Source of the DNA: an uncultured Candidatus Nemicrothrix sp.
Lineage (GTDB): Bacteria; Actinomycetota; Acidimicrobiia; Acidimicrobiales; Acidimicrobilacustridaceae
Direction of reading: 5' to 3'
Assembly (NCBI GenBank): GCA_903827085.1
Contig: CAIKHC010000357.1
Span: 1 to 7,108, forward strand
DNA length: 7,108 nucleotides
The notes below the pieces were generated by a model. It had not been told where the DNA came from. It made no database searches and saw only the letters and a list, made by a program, of their open reading frames with translations. Shown here in pieces: positions 1 to 6,626 of this stretch. How positions within the stretch are numbered: the first letter of the stretch is position 1; each line of letters begins with the position of its first letter. The translations under genes were made by a program, and so were the position numbers.

Positions 1-2
1 AC

Positions 3-107
3 AAAGGGTTCGATCATTTGTTCTTTCTCCGGTCCTGGGCTGCGGAAGTGACTGCGGAAGTAAGCCCCGCCAAGCGCCGTAGCGTACCGGCGCCAACGTT
101 GATCTGA
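3..107 (+). CDS. possible C-terminal tail of an upstream gene (partial)
   Basis: One plus-strand frame is open from the window edge to a TGA at 105-107 and would encode about 34 residues, ending in SVPAPTLI. The other two plus frames close sooner (stops near 49-51 and 87-89), and GC at third positions is roughly two thirds, mildly consistent with coding. The tail has a hydrophobic patch (HLFFLRSW) followed by an Ala/Glu/Val stretch and a basic Pro-rich end, as often seen at protein C-termini. No family is recognisable from this length. If real, the gene ends about 50 bases before the membrane protein at 161 and could share its transcript. It could equally be non-coding upstream sequence; the evidence is only an open frame. 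Confidence 0.3.
   Translation, partial: KGFDHLFFLRSWAAEVTAEVSPAKRRSVPAPTLI
40..61 (+). repeat. two-copy tandem repeat, 10-base unit at 12-base spacing
   Basis: CTGCGGAAGT occurs perfectly at 40-49 and again at 52-61. The copies are separated by GA and the second is followed by AA. In the frame open from the left edge this would read as a repeated Ala-Glu-Val. It may be a small slippage duplication or a pair of regulator half-sites about one helical turn apart. Nothing else supports a function. Confidence 0.5.
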
Positions 108-160
108 GTGCCCCGAACCAAGGTCCCAAACCGGTCCGCGCCCATTCGTAGACTCAGCAG

Positions 161-1255
161 ATGAATAGTCCCCATCGACCGACCGCATTCGGTCCACAAG
201 GTGCTGATGGGGCCGAACCAGGACTCGGCGATATTGCCTCGGTCTCCATTGAGGGACTCATCGACGCGGTCGAATCTGCAGGGACAAAAACCGAGCGGCG
301 CCATCGCTGGGCGCTCCCTCTCCGCATCGCAGTCAGCCTGCTGATGCTCGGAGTCCTTTGGTGGAGGTTCCCGGAAATCAGATGGGCTGACCTCATTCCG
401 TCGTGGGATCTCACAACGTTGCTCTGGCTTCTCTCCGCCACGGTCATGACGTTCTTGGGCATTGTCCTTTCTGCAGTTCGCTGGCAATCAGTGCTGCGCG
501 CACTCCGCCTTCACGAGCGGCTCCGCGTTCTCGTGCCGCTCTATTTCGCCGGACAATTTGTTTCAAATGTTCTTCCCACCACTATCGGTGGCGACGTTTT
601 GCGCGTCTCGCGGCTTTCCAAAGCCAACGGCGAGCCAGAAACAACATTCGCATCTGTTGCGCTTGAACGCCTCACCGGCTGGTTAGTACTCCCGCTCATC
701 ACATTCTTCGGGCTCGCCATCAACCCAGGACTCCGTGAACTTGGCCGCGCCACGTTGCTTGCTCTCGCCGTTGCACTCGTCACGCTTATTGCGCTCGTGG
801 TCGTTCTTCTTGCAGCGAATCACCCCCGACTTGGCGGTCGATTCGCTGCAACCGATGGATGGCGCCGCTTCGTCGATGCCATCCATCGGAGCGTCACAGA
901 ACTTCGCCGTCAACCGCTCGCGGCACTGTCCATTCTCGCCGCCGGCCTCGTCTACCAAGTCGCGCTTTGCCTCGCTGCCTTGATGGTTGCAGCGGCTCTT
1001 GGCTTCAGCTGGCTCGGACTCACCGCCCTTCTTGCGTTCTACCCGGCAGTTCTGATTCTTCAAGTGCTCCCCATCGGCATTGCCGGACTTGGAGTTCGAG
1101 AAAGCGCTTTTGTCCTTTTCCTCGTCCCGTTGGGCGTTCCCGCCGAGAAAGCCGTGGCCCTCGGTCTCGTTCTCTACGCCATCAACGTCATTGCCAGCCT
1201 TTTCGGAGCTCCCGCCTTTGTGGTCGGCGGCCGCAAGACCCCAGTAACGGCCTGA
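161..1255 (+). CDS. flippase-like integral membrane protein (UPF0104 / YbhN / lysylphosphatidylglycerol synthase TM-domain family)
   Basis: This 364-residue protein belongs to the polytopic membrane family that includes YbhN, AglD and the N-terminal flippase half of MprF. Family members are linked to moving or modifying lipid-linked compounds in the cytoplasmic membrane; the substrate here is unknown. About 50 hydrophilic residues precede the first membrane segment. Hydrophobic segments lie near residues 51-69, 84-105, 123-140, 173-189, 196-219, 253-280, 286-304, 313-326 and 331-356. Family hallmarks are visible: PTTIGGDVLRVSRL (139-152), ERLTGW (169-174) and PIGIAGLGVRE (304-314). The soluble catalytic domain that MprF carries after its membrane part is absent, so lysyl-PG synthesis is unlikely. 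The ATG at 161 is the only good start upstream of the first membrane segment, but it lacks a convincing Shine-Dalgarno sequence. The gene lies 174 bases upstream of dxs on the same strand. A role in polyprenyl- or glyco-lipid handling would fit a dxs neighbour but is inference. Confidence 0.85.
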   Translation: MNSPHRPTAFGPQGADGAEPGLGDIASVSIEGLIDAVESAGTKTERRHRWALPLRIAVSLLMLGVLWWRFPEIRWADLIPSWDLTTLLWLLSATVMTFLGIVLSAVRWQSVLRALRLHERLRVLVPLYFAGQFVSNVLPTTIGGDVLRVSRLSKANGEPETTFASVALERLTGWLVLPLITFFGLAINPGLRELGRATLLALAVALVTLIALVVVLLAANHPRLGGRFAATDGWRRFVDAIHRSVTELRRQPLAALSILAAGLVYQVALCLAALMVAAALGFSWLGLTALLAFYPAVLILQVLPIGIAGLGVRESAFVLFLVPLGVPAEKAVALGLVLYAINVIASLFGAPAFVVGGRKTPVTA

Positions 1256-1304
1256 ACCGCTCCACGCATCCCGCCAACCCTCCACACATCTCGCTCGTTA
1301 GATG

Positions 1305-1337
1305 GTCCCAGAGATAGGGGTTCACCCCCTATGGGAC
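1305..1337 (+). promoter_or_regulatory. strong imperfect hairpin / palindrome upstream of dxs
   Basis: The inner arms ATAGGGG (1314-1320) and CCCCTAT (1326-1332) are perfectly complementary around a 5-base loop. The outer arms GTCCC (1305-1309) and GGGAC (1333-1337) extend the stem to 12 base pairs, with a 4-base bulge (1310-1313) on the left side only. The element sits 49 bases after the membrane-protein stop and 92 bases before the dxs start. No T-run follows it, so a classical intrinsic terminator is not supported. It could be a terminator without a U-tract, a structured dxs leader, or, for the 19-base inner palindrome, the binding site of a dimeric regulator. Confidence 0.55.
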
Positions 1338-1416
1338 GGTAGCGTTGCACCACGGACGCCGACCCCGGCGACCACTCCCCCGTCTCCCGTCGCAGCGTTC
1401 TCGAAATGCCGCCGAC

Positions 1417-1421
1417 AAGGA
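1417..1421 (+). promoter_or_regulatory. ribosome binding site deciding the dxs start
   Basis: AAGGA is followed by 8 bases and then the ATG at 1430. This spacing is near ideal. The alternative in-frame ATG at 1406 lies upstream of this site and has no purine-rich motif at proper spacing, so 1430 is the preferred start. Confidence 0.7.
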
Positions 1422-1429
1422 CTCCGCCC

Positions 1430-3295
1430 ATGATCATTGAGACGATTGAGTCGCCGGCCGACCTCAAGGCCCTCACCCCCGAGCAGCTCACCACGCTCGC
1501 GGCCGAGATGCGCGACGTCATCATTGAATCGGTCAACACCCACGGCGGCCATCTCGGCTCCAACCTCGGGGTGGTCGAGCTCACCCTCGCTCTCCATCGC
1601 GTGTTCAACTCCCCTGACGACATCATCCTGTGGGATACCGGGCATCAGGCCTACCCCCACAAACTCGTTACTGGTCGTGCCAAAGACTTCGTCGATCTTC
1701 GTCAAGCAGAAGGTCTCTCCGGCTACCCCTCACGCGACGAATCCGAGCACGACTGGATTGAGAACAGTCACGCCTCAACCGTTCTCAGTTGGGCGTACGG
1801 ACTTTCTGTGGCCGAAGCCACGAAGGGCGCCGATGCCCGTCGCATCGTTGCCGTCATCGGCGATGGATCAATGACTGGCGGTATGGCATTCGAAGGTCTC
1901 AATAACCTTGGCCATTCGGGGCGCGACTGCATCATCATCCTCAATGACAACGGCCGCTCCTATGCGCCGACCGTCTCGAGACTGGGCGAGAGTCTCGTCA
2001 AGATCCGTAACAACCCGGTGTACATGCGCCGCCAAGCGAAGCTTGAGAAAATCCTTGCTGACCTTCCCGTCGTCGGCAACATTGCCAAGACAGGCCTCGA
2101 CGCAACAAAAGCTGCAATCCGCGAAGCATTCGAACCAACTGCGTTCTTTGAAGCACTCGGCGTTCGCTATTCCGGCCCCTTCGACGGACACGACATTCCG
2201 CTTCTTGAAGAAGCACTGCGCAACGCCGCAGCGATGCCCGGGGGCCCACAAGTCATTCATGTCCTCACGCAGAAGGGTCGTGGCTACGGGCCTGCCGAGA
2301 ACGACCCCATCAAACGCCTACACGACACCTCCGAGGCCAAACCCGGCAGCTTCACCGCTGCATTCACCGAAGCACTGGTCAAGGAAGGCGAAGCTCGTCC
2401 CGAACTTGTTGCCATCACCGCCGCAATGCCGGACTCCACTGGCATTCTCCCCTTTGCAGAACGATTCCCTGGCCGCATGTTCGATGTTGGGATTGCGGAA
2501 CAACATGCCGTAACTGCTGCAGCGGGAATGGCAATGGGCGGGCTTCGTCCCGTTGTTGCTGTCTACTCAACCTTCCTCACGCGTGCATTCGATCAGGTCA
2601 ACCTCGATGTCGGCCTGCACGATCAGCCCGTCGTGTTCTGTCTTGACCGCGCCGGCATCACTGGCGACGATGGCCCAAGCCATCATGGGATTCTCGACAT
2701 GGTGCTGCTTACCAAAGTTCCGAACATGACGGTGTTTGCACCATCCTCGTATCAGGAAATTGGTCAGATGCTGCATGATGCTCTCGACATCACCGATGGC
2801 CCTGTCGCAATTCGTTGGGCGAAGACCGCGGCTCGACAAGCGCCACCCGAAGAAGTTGGCAGCGGACTCAACGCTCGTCGCACCAGAACCGGCACACAGT
2901 TGTGCATCGTCAGCGTCGGCAAAATGCTCGATGCCGCCGAGATCGCAGCCGAGCAACTTGAGGCTCAAGGCATTTCGGTCACCGTGTGGGATGCGCGCGT
3001 CGTGAAGCCACTCGATCCCGCCATGATCGACGATGCGGCTCGACATCCCTTCGTGATCACCGTCGAAGACGGCCTTCGAGAAGGCGGAGTCGGGATGACG
3101 GTTTCTGACCTCGTCAGCGAGCGCACAATCGGAGCCACCGAACCTCGTGTTCGCGTGCTTGGTATCCCTTCCCAGTACATCGCTCACGGAAAACCCGATG
3201 CGATCCTCGCCGACCTTGGTCTCGATGCCGCGGGCATCACCGCTTCGGCACTCTCCATGATCCGTAGCGGCAACTCAACCCCAGCGCCGAGTTAA
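1430..3295 (+). CDS. dxs: 1-deoxy-D-xylulose-5-phosphate synthase
   Basis: This cytoplasmic, thiamine-diphosphate-dependent enzyme condenses pyruvate and glyceraldehyde 3-phosphate to 1-deoxy-D-xylulose 5-phosphate with loss of CO2, the entry step of the MEP isoprenoid pathway. From the ATG at 1430 it has 621 residues, a normal length. The N-terminal domain shows HGGHLGSNLG (38-47) and DTGHQAYPHK (69-78). The TPP/Mg2+ motif runs from GDGSMTGG (144-151) to NDNGRSYAP (172-180). The pyrimidine-domain glutamate is E357 in GIAEQHA. DRAGITGDDGPSHHG carries D414 and H418, matching Asp427 and His431 of the E. coli enzyme. The C-terminal domain includes EDGLREGGVG and ends after GLDAAGI. No key residue appears missing. 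The NDNGRSYAP form is typical of Actinobacteria. An in-frame ATG at 1406 would add 8 residues but fits the ribosome site poorly. An SDR gene follows after 27 bases. The first 70 or so codons are markedly richer in G/C at third positions than the middle of the gene. Confidence 0.97.
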   Translation: MIIETIESPADLKALTPEQLTTLAAEMRDVIIESVNTHGGHLGSNLGVVELTLALHRVFNSPDDIILWDTGHQAYPHKLVTGRAKDFVDLRQAEGLSGYPSRDESEHDWIENSHASTVLSWAYGLSVAEATKGADARRIVAVIGDGSMTGGMAFEGLNNLGHSGRDCIIILNDNGRSYAPTVSRLGESLVKIRNNPVYMRRQAKLEKILADLPVVGNIAKTGLDATKAAIREAFEPTAFFEALGVRYSGPFDGHDIPLLEEALRNAAAMPGGPQVIHVLTQKGRGYGPAENDPIKRLHDTSEAKPGSFTAAFTEALVKEGEARPELVAITAAMPDSTGILPFAERFPGRMFDVGIAEQHAVTAAAGMAMGGLRPVVAVYSTFLTRAFDQVNLDVGLHDQPVVFCLDRAGITGDDGPSHHGILDMVLLTKVPNMTVFAPSSYQEIGQMLHDALDITDGPVAIRWAKTAARQAPPEEVGSGLNARRTRTGTQLCIVSVGKMLDAAEIAAEQLEAQGISVTVWDARVVKPLDPAMIDDAARHPFVITVEDGLREGGVGMTVSDLVSERTIGATEPRVRVLGIPSQYIAHGKPDAILADLGLDAAGITASALSMIRSGNSTPAPS

Positions 3296-3322
3296 CTCGT
3301 CGCCGCCGTTCGCGCCTGCACA

Positions 3323-4099
3323 ATGCCAGAACTCGTTAAGACCCCGGCAGAACTTTTCGACCTCACGGGTCGAGTTGCGCTCGTCACCGGCGCGTCGTCT
3401 GGGCTCGGCCGACGAATCGCTCTGGTGCTTGCTGCTGCTGGCGCCACCGTCGCCATCACGGCGCGAAGGACCGACCGACTCGTTGAACTCGAGTCCGAAG
3501 TGCCGAACGTGCATGGCTTCCCCTGCGACCTCACAAATGCAGACGAACGCGAAGCCCTCGTCACCGAGGTCGCATCCCGACTCGGGCCAGTCGACATCCT
3601 TGTCAACAACGCAGGCGCCGTGAACGCAACGTCGATCGAAAACGAATCGCTCGAGGATTTCGCAAAGATGATCGAACTCAATCTCACTGCGGCGTGGCAC
3701 CTCATGAAACTGGTTGGCGTTTCGATGGTGGAACGCGAACAAGGATCGATCATCAACATTGCGTCGATTCTCGGTGTCGTTGGCGCTACCCCAGCAAAAG
3801 ACTCGGGCTACTCAGCGGCCAAGGGCGGACTCGTGAACCTCACTCGCGAGATGGGACTGCAGTGGGCCCGCAAAGGGGTTCGGGTCAATGCAATCTGCCC
3901 CGGCTGGTTCCAGACCGAGATGATCGAAGATCTCACTTCAACCGAGAACGGCTCGTCATTCATCACTTCCAACACGCCCATGATGCGAGTTGGGAACGTC
4001 AACGAAATCGATGGTGCCGCCCTCCTCCTTGCTTCCGATGCGGGGAGCTTCATGACCGGTTCCATCGTCATGGTCGATGGCGGTTGGACCGCACGATGA
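3323..4099 (+). CDS. classical short-chain dehydrogenase/reductase (SDR), glucose/3-ketoacyl reductase-like
   Basis: This 258-residue protein has the single Rossmann-fold domain and length of classical SDR oxidoreductases, which interconvert alcohols and ketones with NAD(P)(H). The cofactor-binding glycine motif is TGASSGLG (22-29). R48 and R49 after the second strand favour NADP(H). CDLT (68-71) and NNAG (95-98) are in place. The catalytic set is N120, S148, Y163 and K167, the last two within YSAAK. After K167 come the usual VRVNAICPGWFQTEM and, near the C-terminus, FMTGSIVMVDGGW. The substrate cannot be read from the sequence; FabG-like and gluconate/sugar dehydrogenase-like roles are both possible. 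The gene begins 27 bases after dxs, suggesting cotranscription, but no clear Shine-Dalgarno motif precedes the ATG. Its stop overlaps the start of the following lipoprotein gene in ATGA. A specific role in isoprenoid metabolism is not shown. Confidence 0.93.
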   Translation: MPELVKTPAELFDLTGRVALVTGASSGLGRRIALVLAAAGATVAITARRTDRLVELESEVPNVHGFPCDLTNADEREALVTEVASRLGPVDILVNNAGAVNATSIENESLEDFAKMIELNLTAAWHLMKLVGVSMVEREQGSIINIASILGVVGATPAKDSGYSAAKGGLVNLTREMGLQWARKGVRVNAICPGWFQTEMIEDLTSTENGSSFITSNTPMMRVGNVNEIDGAALLLASDAGSFMTGSIVMVDGGWTAR

Positions 4100-4488
4100 A
4101 ACTGCTAGCGATTGCAGCCGGCTGCTTCGCCATGTTGCTCACTGCTGGTGGCTGTTCGAGTGATGCTCAACGAACGGTCGCACCGGTGCACTGGGACCTC
4201 AATGCCATCATCGAGCCAACCACTCTCAGAATCAACGGGTACATCGGGAGCAGTTCGTGCAGCTCGTTCGACTCGTTCGAAGTACTTGAGGACGAGAACA
4301 TGGTCGAGATCACCGTCCTCGCGATTTCCAAACAGGCTGATGCCTGCACCTCGGACATGAGACTCGAGACGATCGACGTTGTGCTCTCAGCTCCGCTCGG
4401 GCAAAGAGACCTCACCGGTTGCCTCCCCTTCGAGACGCGTCCAGGTGAACCTGATCTCGGTTGCCGAACAATCGTTCCCTACCCCTAA
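4096..4488 (+). CDS. small secreted lipoprotein of unknown function with four mature-domain cysteines
   Basis: This 130-residue protein begins with a lipoprotein signal peptide: K2, a hydrophobic core (residues 3-17), then TAGGC with the lipidation cysteine at C20, followed by SSDAQ. It should be exported, diacylated on C20 and anchored outside the cytoplasmic membrane. The mature part has four cysteines (55, 84, 109, 123) that could form two disulfides. Recurring features are SSSCSSF (52-58), a DENMVEITV strand (66-74), DACTSD (82-87) and APLGQRDL (99-106). The pattern of Cys, beta strand, Cys, then PLG-R-x-L resembles small actinobacterial lipoproteins of unknown function, and I cannot name a family. 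The ATG lies inside the SDR stop (ATGA), implying translational coupling. A longer upstream open frame exists, but it overlaps the SDR in another frame and lacks SDR-independent support, so the signal-peptide start is chosen. Confidence 0.82.
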   Translation: MKLLAIAAGCFAMLLTAGGCSSDAQRTVAPVHWDLNAIIEPTTLRINGYIGSSSCSSFDSFEVLEDENMVEITVLAISKQADACTSDMRLETIDVVLSAPLGQRDLTGCLPFETRPGEPDLGCRTIVPYP

Positions 4489-4500
4489 GCAACCTCAGGG
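4483..4500. terminator. weak hairpin at the convergent gene ends
   Basis: CCCTAAG (4483-4489) and CTCAGGG (4494-4500) pair around a 4-base loop with one mismatch (A4487/C4496). The structure includes both facing stop codons (TAA at 4486-4488, and TGA read on the minus strand at 4497-4495). Only 6 bases separate the two genes, so a shared bidirectional terminator would be expected about here. The stem is short, mismatched and lacks T-runs, so the call is tentative. Confidence 0.25.
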
Positions 4501-6135
4501 ACGATGAAGTTCAGCAGACCGCTTCGCTGCGTCGGCCTTGAGATCGCCCTTCGCCACCTTGCCCCCGGATGATCTCGGCAACTCATCGACAATCACGAGA
4601 TGTTCAGGCCACCACTCGCGTGACACAGATCGTGAGCGTAAGTGTTCAACAATGTCATCGAGTGTGAGTTCCGCCCCAGGCCGAAGCTCGACATACGCGC
4701 ACACTCGTTCACCGAAAACCGGATCGGGAAACGCCACTGCCGCCACCATCGCAACAGCCGAATGCGTGGCAATCTCCGCTTCGACTGCTGGAGCACTGAT
4801 GTTCTTGCCGCCCCTGATGATGAAGTCTGAAGTGCGACCGACAACACTCAGCACGCCTTGTGAATCAATCTGAACAATGTCACCCATGAGCATCCAGCCG
4901 TCATCGGTGAACAACGCAGTATTCGCAGCGTCATCGCCCCAGTACCCAAGTGCAGTGGCCGGGCCTTTGCAGGCCGGTTGGCCTTCCTCGACACCCGGTG
5001 GAACCTCAGCGTGGGTCTCAGGGTCAAGGAGGCGCACATGCATTTCAGGAATCACATGGCCTGCCGTTCGAAGTCGAGTTTCCCGATTCGTGGCGTGCGA
5101 GGTGTAGCTCAGCGCTCCCGTTTCGTTCGAACCGTAAAACTGCAGCACCTTCGCGCCTGTTGTTTCCTCGAACTCGGCAGCGCGTTCAAAGGGAACCGCT
5201 TCACCACCAGTGAACATTGCACGCAACGATGAGAGATCGCGTGGACGTTCCGCCTGTGCGTTCAACAACATGATGAACTGCGTGCTCACGCAACACAACA
5301 CGGTGACGCGTTCGCGTTCAATCAGATCAAGCGCTTCATGAGCATCAAATCGATCCATCAACACCGTGGGTGCGCCGAGAGCAGTCGGCGTGAAGTGCGC
5401 CGTCCACAAACCAAATCCGAACGGTGCAGGCAAAGCCCCAAAGAACACCTCGTCGGCGCCGAATCCGCCTGCTTCAGCCGCCAATTTATGGAAATAGAAC
5501 CACCGATTTTGCGTATGCATCACACATTTCGGCAACCCCGTGGTGCCCGAGGTGGAGTTCAGGAGAAACAGTTCGTCGGGATGAATGGGACGAAACGGAG
5601 AATCAGGATCAATCTCAACGCCATCGGGTAGCGCCGCGTCAACAACTCGCGCATCCAAGCCGATGAGAAGTTGACGATCAACTGACGCGCCCATCGCAGC
5701 GACATCGGAACGCAATGCCGCAGCAGTTCGACCATGCTGTTCAGGAGTCGTAATGAGTGTGCGAGCCCCGGTGAGGGAAAGTAGATGTGCTACTTCGCGA
5801 TCGCCGGCGCGCGCACCAATACCGACAGCAACGCAACCGGCGCGTTCGATGCCGACGAAGACGGCATGAACTGCAGGACCATCAGGCATCATCACGGCAA
5901 TGCGTTCGCCACGTTCGGGCTCGGTGGCAAGGATCGCTAGTGCGATGTCGTCGGCATCGGCGTGATACTCCGCCCAGGTGTAGCGACGCCCATCGGCAAT
6001 AAACGCGACTCCGTCAGGTTGCACAGACGCCCGAGCCGCAACGATCGAACCAACGGTGTCGTCGCCCCACCAACCTTGCGCGTGGTACTCGGCTGCAGCA
6101 TCAGGATCAGCACGGAACAGTTCCACCGAACTCAC
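4495..6135 (-). CDS. AMP-forming acyl/aryl-CoA ligase (ANL superfamily, cyclohexanecarboxylate-CoA ligase/EntE-like)
   Basis: This 546-residue enzyme should activate a carboxylic acid with ATP to an acyl-adenylate and transfer it to coenzyme A. The phosphate-binding loop is STSGTTGLPK (194-203). The motif YGSNETG lies at 334-340, the ATP-ribose aspartate at D419 in MGDI, and the hinge GRTSDFIIRGGKNIS at 433-447. The catalytic C-terminal lysine is K526 in PRSSGGKVAKGDL. All core motifs are intact, so it is probably active. The opening (EYHAQGWWGDDTVGSIV) resembles cyclohexanecarboxylate- and dihydroxybenzoate-type ligases more than long-chain fatty acyl-CoA synthetases, pointing to a cyclic, aromatic or medium-chain acid; this is inference. 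It starts with GTG at 6135-6133, overlapping the TGA stop of the marR-type gene (GTGA), so translation is probably coupled. It is the last gene of the operon and ends 6 bases from the oppositely oriented lipoprotein gene. Confidence 0.92.
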   Translation of the reverse strand: MSSVELFRADPDAAAEYHAQGWWGDDTVGSIVAARASVQPDGVAFIADGRRYTWAEYHADADDIALAILATEPERGERIAVMMPDGPAVHAVFVGIERAGCVAVGIGARAGDREVAHLLSLTGARTLITTPEQHGRTAAALRSDVAAMGASVDRQLLIGLDARVVDAALPDGVEIDPDSPFRPIHPDELFLLNSTSGTTGLPKCVMHTQNRWFYFHKLAAEAGGFGADEVFFGALPAPFGFGLWTAHFTPTALGAPTVLMDRFDAHEALDLIERERVTVLCCVSTQFIMLLNAQAERPRDLSSLRAMFTGGEAVPFERAAEFEETTGAKVLQFYGSNETGALSYTSHATNRETRLRTAGHVIPEMHVRLLDPETHAEVPPGVEEGQPACKGPATALGYWGDDAANTALFTDDGWMLMGDIVQIDSQGVLSVVGRTSDFIIRGGKNISAPAVEAEIATHSAVAMVAAVAFPDPVFGERVCAYVELRPGAELTLDDIVEHLRSRSVSREWWPEHLVIVDELPRSSGGKVAKGDLKADAAKRSAELHRP

Positions 6136-6626
6136 CCCGCCGGCTTCGAACGGCGAGAAGCAGGAACGGCTCGTAAGTCCGAGACCAAACGATCAAGTTG
6201 TTCAACGAGGGCGGACAGTTCCTCGACTGACCAACCGTCGAGTTGTTCAGCCATCAATTCATCGTTTGCTGCCTCAATCCGGCGATGGGCAACCCGACCC
6301 GCAGCGGTGACCGCAACAACAGAAGCTCGTCCATCATGCGGATCGGCAGAACGCTCCACATACCCCTCGGCTTCAAGGGCTTGCACCTGTCGGGTGAGTG
6401 CCGCTGGGTGCGTCCTCACGGCATCGGCGAGGTCGCTCATACGCATAGGACCGTCGTCGATCACCTTGCCCAAAACAGCAACGGCCGCCACACCAATCGC
6501 GACGCCAGAACGAACCGCAATCAATCGATCAAGACGCTGGCTCCCGGTGATGCGACGTAACGACCCCATTTCGTCGCGCAACCGACGAAGGAGCTCAGAC
6601 ATCTCAGAGGGTTCACTGCGGCTCAT
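6132..6626 (-). CDS. MarR-family transcriptional regulator
   Basis: This 164-residue protein is a winged helix-turn-helix regulator of the MarR type, which usually acts as a dimeric repressor released by small carboxylic or phenolic ligands or acyl-CoA esters. Helical dimerisation regions flank the DNA-binding core. MRMSDLADAV (61-70) is the first helix of the motif, THPAALTRQVQALEAEGYVER (72-92) contains the recognition helix, and SADPHDGRASVVAVT (93-107) is the wing with the conserved D98 and R100. The ATG at 6626 is chosen because GAAGG lies 7 bases upstream; a GTG two codons earlier would sit only 1 base from that site. The start overlaps the patatin-like gene's stop (ATGA) and its own stop overlaps the ligase start (GTGA). 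Placement between two lipid-metabolism enzymes suggests it controls its own operon, with the ligase substrate or product as effector. No operator is visible because the operon promoter lies outside the window. Confidence 0.92.
   Translation of the reverse strand: MSRSEPSEMSELLRRLRDEMGSLRRITGSQRLDRLIAVRSGVAIGVAAVAVLGKVIDDGPMRMSDLADAVRTHPAALTRQVQALEAEGYVERSADPHDGRASVVAVTAAGRVAHRRIEAANDELMAEQLDGWSVEELSALVEQLDRLVSDLRAVPASRRSKPAG

Noticed and set aside
14..487. Minus-strand open frame of 157 codons at the left edge
   Set aside because: It overlaps the start of the membrane-protein gene antisense, and its composition is charged and disordered with no domain or ribosome site.
683..1285. Minus-strand open frame of 200 codons inside the membrane-protein gene
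   Set aside because: The product is rich in Glu, Lys, Asn and Gly as the complement of hydrophobic codons. The sense frame carries clear family motifs.
1345..1373. Possible sigma-70 promoter for dxs beginning with TTGCAC at 1345-1350
   Set aside because: No acceptable -10 element occurs about 17 bases downstream; that stretch is almost all G and C.
1406..1429. Upstream ATG as the dxs start
   Set aside because: It has no ribosome binding site at correct spacing, and the added eight residues (MPPTRTPP) are not family-like. AAGGA at 1417-1421 serves the ATG at 1430.
2567..3187. Minus-strand open frame of 206 codons inside dxs
   Set aside because: It is fully antisense to well-conserved dxs sequence, and the product shows no recognisable motif.
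3694..4095. Upstream extension of the lipoprotein frame over the SDR gene
   Set aside because: The extension overlaps the SDR in another frame, is His/Arg/Cys-rich without motifs, and would bury the signal peptide and lipobox in the middle of the protein.
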